This document shows, piece after piece, positions 21,461 to 26,950 of a stretch of DNA of 26,950 nt. A program made the translations under genes and the position numbers. The stretch's first letter is position 1, and every line of letters begins with the position of its first letter. The notes under the pieces are model-generated. The model was not told the origin of the DNA. It did not search any database and was given only the letters and a program-made list of their open reading frames with translations. This stretch comes from a virus. Location: positions 1 to 26,950 of IMG/VR virus record IMGVR_UViG_3300005929_000095; one strand, 5' to 3'.

Positions 21461-24400
21461 TGTCTCTAATACCAGGTGCAGTCTTAGTTAGATCATATCT
21501 TGCTTCGTTTACAACTTGTCCAACGTCTGCTATGAACTTATATTTTATACCTCTAGCATCACCTGTTATTTGAGGATATGATACTTGAACGTATTCTCCG
21601 TCCCACTGTCTTCCGGTAGGGCCTGTGTCTCCGTCCCACTGTCTTCCGGTAGGGCCTGTGTGTTCAATTGAACGATCTGGTATTGCCGTAAGTAATGGCT
21701 CGAACCCTACGTCGGCAAACTCTAATACGTAAACATCGTTTTGTGTCAAAGAATACTGATAAGCGTAACTAGTAGCTGCACCTACTACAAACAGCTTAGA
21801 TTGGTTATTGTTAAACGTGAATCCAAACGCAGCTTGATCCTGCGGTCGGGTATCGTAGAAATCGTCTGAATAACTTGCTGATGTTATGGCGTATGGCTGT
21901 GTCAATGTATATTTGTATACTCCAGTTTCGGTGTTAGCACCGAGCGTATATAAAACTGTTCCGTCCAGGCTAAATGCTAAGCCAACCATTAAGCTATTTT
22001 GACTACCTACAAACAGGTTTATATTGTCATACTGAGTATTCAACGCAAATGAATTATACGCTGCTGTTGTAAGGTCGTACGGCGTTGACAGTTCGCATTG
22101 GTAAATTAAACCAGCCCCAGTCCCAATAATGAACATTTTAGTTCCGTTGTTGTTAAACACAAGCCCTCCGAGACGATCATCCACTTGCATGCTAAACACT
22201 ACATTGTCGTATGACACAGTTGTTATATCAAACGGAGTTGTTAACGTATATTGATATACTTCGGCATTAGTTTTAACTCTACTACCAGTAATAAACATTT
22301 TAGACCCATCGTCATTAAATGCAATACCGTTTGGGTTCGTTTCTGTGTCGGATGTTAGAGTAAAGGTTCCTCCGTTGTACACTGCTGATCCTGTTTCGTA
22401 CGGTGTTGATAAATCATATTCATATAACTCGCCAAGGCCTGCTGAAACGTATAACTTTGTTCCGTTGTTATTAAAAGTCATAGAATTTGGCCCACTTACT
22501 TCAGAGAACGTATCGAGTTTAAACACTGCTGAATCTGGTTCGTAAGGTACATTTAGAAGGTATTGGTTTATACCGGTCCCAGAAGACCCTAGTACTCTAG
22601 CGTCGCCTAAGGTGTACAGCCTTGTGCCGTCGTTACTAAATGTAAAGTCAAGATAATTAAGGGCGAACGAGTCTCTACCTGGTCTCACTAATCTGTCAAC
22701 TGTTGCTGTTGATATATCGTACGGTGTGCTTAATGTATAACGTATGAATTCGATGGAGCCAGAGTTTAGGAACATTACACTTCCGTCGTTGTTAAATGTA
22801 AAGACACTAGGAAAGTCTTGCTCAACTGCTGTATTAAGAAACACGCTGTTATATGTCACAGACGAGATACTGTAAGGAGTATTTAATGTGTATTGATATA
22901 TGGTATCACTGTTGTAGCCTACCATATATAACCTAGTTCCGTCGTCGTTAAAGTTTATGTCTCGTGGCGAAAAGTCCTGCGGTTCTGTGTCAAGGGTTAT
23001 ACTATCATAAGACATTGTTGAGATGTCAAATGCTGTTGTAAGTGAATACTGATGGATAACATTATTATTACCGTCAGTTAAGAGCATAATCGTGCCGTCT
23101 GCACTAAAGAGTATATGTCTTGATGCTGCTGTTTGTACAGATAAATCATAAGATATGCTGTCGTAACTTGCAGTTGAAACATCGTTTGCAGTCGATAACG
23201 TATATTGGAAAAGAAAATCTGATGTACCGTCGAGTACAAACATCTTTGTACCGTTGTTACTAAATGCAAACGAACGAGGATTGGTGCCTTGAGCATCTAC
23301 GCTAAAGAACTTAACCGCGTAAACTGCCGTAGAGATATCATACGGGGTACTTAATAAGAATGGTTTTACCGTGTTTCGTAATCTGTCAATTACGTACATT
23401 TTTGTACCGTCGTTATTAAAAGTAATGCTCCAAGCTGTATCAACAACTGGGCCAACAAAGAAACTCACTCCGTCGTAGCTTGCTGTTGATAAATCAAACG
23501 CAGGCGACAAAGAGTACTGGTAGACAGTATTGGTTGTATCGCCTATCACATACATTTTTGTACCAGTGTTATTAAACGCAAGACTTCGTGCAGTAATGTC
23601 CTGTGGACTAACGTCGAGGTTAGTAGGGGATATCCCTGTGCTGCCTACTACGTCATAAGGTACTGCTACAGAAAGTTCGTAGATTCGATTCGAGTTAGTT
23701 GTAAAGAGTTTTGTACCGTTGTTATTAAATGCTAGCCCGTACATACCTTCTATCGCCCCTGTCGTGGCGCCGATATCGTATGAGCCATCAAGGGTTATTG
23801 TAGTAATATCATATGCAGTCGACAATGAGAACTGATGTATATTTGCTGGCACGCCCTTCAGTACATATAGTTTTGTGCCGTCATTATTAAAAATAGCATC
23901 AACTAGGCCAGTGGCGGTTGACGTAAAATCAAAGTTTACTCCGGTATACGTCACAGAGTCACTTAGCTCAAACGGGACAGCCAGAGCGTATTCATATATA
24001 CTACTGTTATATGCTCCTAATGCAAACATCTTTAGTCCTGTATCATCAAACAATATAGCTACTGGACTATCTTGGCCGCCAACGACTTTTTTTACAGAGT
24101 CGTATGATGAAGTTGAGATGTTGTACGATGTTGCTAGCGAATATTGATACACTGCCTCGCCGGCTGGATTCGATGATGCCTCCAGCAAGTTATTCGATAA
24201 TGTGTCTAGGACGTACATAAATTGCCCACCAGCAGATAGAGCCATGCTAGTTGAACTCGGAGCTTCGTTAGCTACACTAAAGCTGGCCGCAGGCGTAGAG
24301 TTTGCAGTCGACACGTCAAACGGTGTAACTACACTGTACTGATAAACAGTCGGAGTATTTTGAATACCAAATACGTACAATCTTGTTCCGGCATCGTTGA

Positions 24401-26950
24401 ATTCTACACTAAATGGAAATGCATTTTGTGTGTTTACATTAAAACTTTTTCCGTCATAACTTGCCGTTGACACATCGTATACTGTCGACAGAGAGAACTG
24501 ATAAACAGAGTCGGTGCTATCGCCTACTACATACATTTTTGAACCAGTGTTATTGAAAGTTAAATCTCTTGGAGATCCTTCTTGGCCGCCGACACTAAAA
24601 TTTAAAGTGTCGTACGTAGCTGTTGACAAGTCAAATGGAGTAGACATAGTGTACTGGTATATATCAGCATTATTGTTTCCGACTACATATAGTTTAGTGC
24701 CTGCTGGGTTTAATGCAATTCCTGTTGGGGTCACATCTTGAGATCTTACGGTTATGTGTTTTCTGTCGTAGTCTGCTGTCGATAAGTCAAAAGGAGTTGA
24801 CATAGTATATTGGTATACGGTGTCAGTCGAACCGCCTAGCATATACATTTTTGTACCGTCAACACTGATTTCTATAGCCTCCGGAGTAGCATCTTCGCCT
24901 TCGATGCCGTAACGGAACCCGTCATATGTTATTGATGCTACGTCCGGACCTACAGCTGACAGAACAGGGTCAGCTGTAAGAGGTGTTTCTGGTCCGGCAA
25001 CTAAGGCAGTGCCGTTAATTGAGTTGTTGATTGAATATTGATAAACTGAATCAGTGACTCTGCCACTGTAGTAAAGTTTAGTTCCGTCTGGACTGAAAAT
25101 AATATCGCGTGCATTCAGATCTTGTGGACCTGTGTCGAATGTTTTATTGATATAACTAGCACTTGATACGTCAAACGGTGTTGTTAACTCGTATTCGTAG
25201 ATTGTAGCAGTAAGCGAGACCATATACATTCTTGAACCTCGACTGTTAAATGCAATTGCTTCCGGTGCGTTTGCCTGCGGGCTGAAGTCAAACGATACAT
25301 TGTTATACGTGATCGTAGTAATGTCGTAAGGTGTTCCTAGAGTATATTGGTAAACCGTGTCGCTATTAATGCCAAGCACAAACATTTTTGTGCCGTCGTT
25401 GTTAAATGCAAAATCGTAAGGAGAAAAGTCTTGATTGCTAACATCAAAACCTACATCGTCAAATGTTACAGTTTTGTTAGGACGGTATTCTGCTGTTGAT
25501 AGATCAAAAGGAGTAGATAGTATGTATTGGTGCACTGTGCCACTAGAAAACCCCACCATGTACATTTTTGAACCATTATTGTTTAAAGTAAGGCCCCGTG
25601 GTTGTGTGTCCTGTGCATTCACGCTAAGACTCACAGTGTCGTAACTAGCAGTTGATATATCATACGGTGTTGATAGGGTGTATTGATATACTGTGTCGTT
25701 GCTGCCTCCTAGCGCGTACATTTTTGATCCGGTATTGTTAAATGCTATGCACACCATCGACGGATCTTCTGGCGGGGAATTAAAACGCACTGAGTTGTAA
25801 CTAGCAGATGTAATATCAAAAGGTGTTGACAGAGTGTATTGGATGAGATCTCCAGTATTCCCGCCGATAATGTACATCTTTGATCCGTTGTCGACAATCT
25901 CTATGCCATCCGGCGCAGTATCTTGTGCATTTACACTAAGACTCACACTGTTATAACTTGCTGTTGCGATATCAAAAGGCGTTGCTAGGGTGTATTGATA
26001 GACACTCTGAGTATCAGACCCCACTATGTACATTGTTGAACCAGTATCGTTAAAAGCAATGCCGTCTGGAAATGTATCCTGTCCGCTAGTGTCAAGACTC
26101 ACACTGTCGTAACTAGCAGTTGATATGTCAAAAGGGATTGATAGGGTGTACTGGTATACTGTGAACACGTTCCGATCCAATATATACATTTTTGATCCGT
26201 CGTTGTTAAACACAATATCAATTGGCGTCGTTTGTGTTTGCGCACTGAAGTCAAAACTTATGCTAGGATCACCGTCGCCATTGCTTATATCAAAAGGCAC
26301 AGACAGCGAATATTGATAAACAGTATCTGATGATGAATCTAGTATATACATTTTTGTGCCAGCATCATTAAATTTTACACTTAACGGAAATCTTGATTCA
26401 GAAATAAGATCTACACCACCACTTACAGATGACGAAGAGAGTTCAAAAGGCGTTGACAGATTATATTGTGTAATAAACTTATCATTGGCGTCAACGATAT
26501 AAACTTTAGTACCGTCAGGGCTTATCCCGATTCCATCAGGAGTTGTTGAGTTTTCATCACCGTCGATTAACGATCCGTCGTAGGTTGCCCATGAAATTGA
26601 TTCTGATAAAGTTCCAGAGTAAGGAATAATATTATCGCCGGATTGTAGAGCACCTACATCAGTTGAATTTACAGTTACGTAGTCTGAAGACGTTGATCTT
26701 ATGTATGGCAGTGGTAAATCTCTTGCTAAACATCTTGCGGGATCGAGTTCGTACGAAGTAAACATTCTTGGCAAACTATCGCGGCAGATTACAGTTGGCG
26801 CATTAGTTAAGCCTAACGATGATATATCTACTGAATACGAAATATTGCCGATTGTATATTGATATACGCCATCATCTCTAGTTCCAGATATGTACATTTT
26901 TGTACCAGCATTATTAAAAGCAATGCCCTTTCCGTAGTCGTCTTCTGAAG
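21441..26950 (-). CDS. Giant propeller-repeat protein, possible tail fibre/adhesin (5' end outside window)
   Basis: The minus-strand frame is open to the right edge. The 17 codons before the first in-window Met at 26897 (GKGIAFNNAGTK) are part of the repeat pattern, so the true start is outside. At least 1835 residues consist of about 31 repeats of about 52 residues: 'GTKMYVxGxxxxxVYQYxLSTPFDxSTASYxxxxF' followed by 'xxxxQDxxPxxIxFNNDG'. This resembles NHL/YVTN-type beta-propeller blades, so several propellers in a row are likely. The C-terminus differs. It has two copies of TGPTGRQWDGD/E and a non-repeat tail of about 50 residues ending GLTP. Such proteins are seen in marine phages and may be host-binding fibres, but no fibre-specific domain is visible. 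No signal peptide can be judged. Confidence 0.75.
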   Translation of the reverse strand, partial: SEDDYGKGIAFNNAGTKMYISGTRDDGVYQYTIGNISYSVDISSLGLTNAPTVICRDSLPRMFTSYELDPARCLARDLPLPYIRSTSSDYVTVNSTDVGALQSGDNIIPYSGTLSESISWATYDGSLIDGDENSTTPDGIGISPDGTKVYIVDANDKFITQYNLSTPFELSSSSVSGGVDLISESRFPLSVKFNDAGTKMYILDSSSDTVYQYSLSVPFDISNGDGDPSISFDFSAQTQTTPIDIVFNNDGSKMYILDRNVFTVYQYTLSIPFDISTASYDSVSLDTSGQDTFPDGIAFNDTGSTMYIVGSDTQSVYQYTLATPFDIATASYNSVSLSVNAQDTAPDGIEIVDNGSKMYIIGGNTGDLIQYTLSTPFDITSASYNSVRFNSPPEDPSMVCIAFNNTGSKMYALGGSNDTVYQYTLSTPYDISTASYDTVSLSVNAQDTQPRGLTLNNNGSKMYMVGFSSGTVHQYILSTPFDLSTAEYRPNKTVTFDDVGFDVSNQDFSPYDFAFNNDGTKMFVLGINSDTVYQYTLGTPYDITTITYNNVSFDFSPQANAPEAIAFNSRGSRMYMVSLTATIYEYELTTPFDVSSASYINKTFDTGPQDLNARDIIFSPDGTKLYYSGRVTDSVYQYSINNSINGTALVAGPETPLTADPVLSAVGPDVASITYDGFRYGIEGEDATPEAIEISVDGTKMYMLGGSTDTVYQYTMSTPFDLSTADYDRKHITVRSQDVTPTGIALNPAGTKLYVVGNNNADIYQYTMSTPFDLSTATYDTLNFSVGGQEGSPRDLTFNNTGSKMYVVGDSTDSVYQFSLSTVYDVSTASYDGKSFNVNTQNAFPFSVEFNDAGTRLYVFGIQNTPTVYQYSVVTPFDVSTANSTPAASFSVANEAPSSTSMALSAGGQFMYVLDTLSNNLLEASSNPAGEAVYQYSLATSYNISTSSYDSVKKVVGGQDSPVAILFDDTGLKMFALGAYNSSIYEYALAVPFELSDSVTYTGVNFDFTSTATGLVDAIFNNDGTKLYVLKGVPANIHQFSLSTAYDITTITLDGSYDIGATTGAIEGMYGLAFNNNGTKLFTTNSNRIYELSVAVPYDVVGSTGISPTNLDVSPQDITARSLAFNNTGTKMYVIGDTTNTVYQYSLSPAFDLSTASYDGVSFFVGPVVDTAWSITFNNDGTKMYVIDRLRNTVKPFLLSTPYDISTAVYAVKFFSVDAQGTNPRSFAFSNNGTKMFVLDGTSDFLFQYTLSTANDVSTASYDSISYDLSVQTAASRHILFSADGTIMLLTDGNNNVIHQYSLTTAFDISTMSYDSITLDTEPQDFSPRDINFNDDGTRLYMVGYNSDTIYQYTLNTPYSISSVTYNSVFLNTAVEQDFPSVFTFNNDGSVMFLNSGSIEFIRYTLSTPYDISTATVDRLVRPGRDSFALNYLDFTFSNDGTRLYTLGDARVLGSSGTGINQYLLNVPYEPDSAVFKLDTFSEVSGPNSMTFNNNGTKLYVSAGLGELYEYDLSTPYETGSAVYNGGTFTLTSDTETNPNGIAFNDDGSKMFITGSRVKTNAEVYQYTLTTPFDITTVSYDNVVFSMQVDDRLGGLVFNNNGTKMFIIGTGAGLIYQCELSTPYDLTTAAYNSFALNTQYDNINLFVGSQNSLMVGLAFSLDGTVLYTLGANTETGVYKYTLTQPYAITSASYSDDFYDTRPQDQAAFGFTFNNNQSKLFVVGAATSYAYQYSLTQNDVYVLEFADVGFEPLLTAIPDRSIEHTGPTGRQWDGDTGPTGRQWDGEYVQVSYPQITGDARGIKYKFIADVGQVVNEARYDLTKTAPGIRDIRGLTP
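21595..21660 (-). repeat. Two perfect 33-bp tandem copies encoding a collagen-like 11-residue unit
   Basis: 21595-21627 and 21628-21660 are identical. They encode TGPTGRQWDGD followed by TGPTGRQWDGE (the differing last residue falls at the repeat edge). The GPTG core resembles short collagen-like stretches common in phage fibres. Exact identity implies recent duplication and possible copy-number change between isolates. Confidence 0.9.

Overview
The window looks like an accessory region of a large tailed phage, most likely a marine T4-like myovirus. The reasons are tightly packed genes with 4-25 nt overlaps, T4-type late-promoter octamers (NATAAATA) at the strand-switch points, many small Fe(II)/2-oxoglutarate (2OG) oxygenases and radical SAM proteins of the kind seen in marine T4-like phages, and a very long propeller-repeat protein resembling a tail-fibre or adhesin. 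No capsid, tail-tube, replication, tRNA or rRNA gene is visible, so the phage assignment is inferred from architecture and gene content rather than from a hallmark gene.

The layout is a chain of short operons that alternate strand. (1) A DegT-type aminotransferase is cut by the left edge (minus). (2) 170-7041 plus: a nucleotide-sugar dehydrogenase, a protein of tandem degenerate glycosyltransferase-like modules, a radical SAM enzyme, a methyltransferase, a second radical SAM enzyme and a TauD-like oxygenase. (3) 9951-7018 minus: two 2OG oxygenases, a short-chain dehydrogenase, an Asp/Asn-hydroxylase-like oxygenase and a possible GNAT acetyltransferase. (4) 10038-12472 plus: a radical SAM enzyme and two small proteins of unknown function (X, Y). 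(5) 15686-12480 minus: three radical SAM enzymes in a row. (6) 15737-19385 plus: paralogues X' and Y', a probable pseudokinase and three 2OG-oxygenase-fold proteins. (7) 20568-19382 minus: two paralogous 2OG oxygenases. (8) 20578-21444 plus: one more 2OG oxygenase. (9) 21441 to the right edge, minus: a protein of at least 1835 residues built from about 31 propeller-like repeats, continuing past the window.

In total about 27 kb carries six radical SAM proteins and ten Fe/2OG-oxygenase-fold proteins. Also present are sugar-nucleotide functions (DegT, UDP-sugar dehydrogenase-like, glycosyltransferase-like) and general tailoring functions (methyltransferase, SDR, GNAT). Together they suggest a phage-encoded tailoring system that makes and decorates a glycan, peptide or virion surface. 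The substrate cannot be read from the sequence. Several members have altered key residues: a TauD-like enzyme with HSN for HxD, 2OG-binding Arg replaced by Lys or Trp, a kinase fold without its catalytic Asp, and glycosyltransferase repeats without DxD. The set therefore probably mixes active enzymes with catalytically altered or non-catalytic relatives.

All intergenic gaps are under about 90 bp. The divergent gaps hold late-promoter-like octamers, some so close to the ATG that transcripts would be nearly leaderless. The convergent ends overlap or nearly touch; two pairs share a TTAA stop, and one of these lies inside a perfect 12-bp hairpin.
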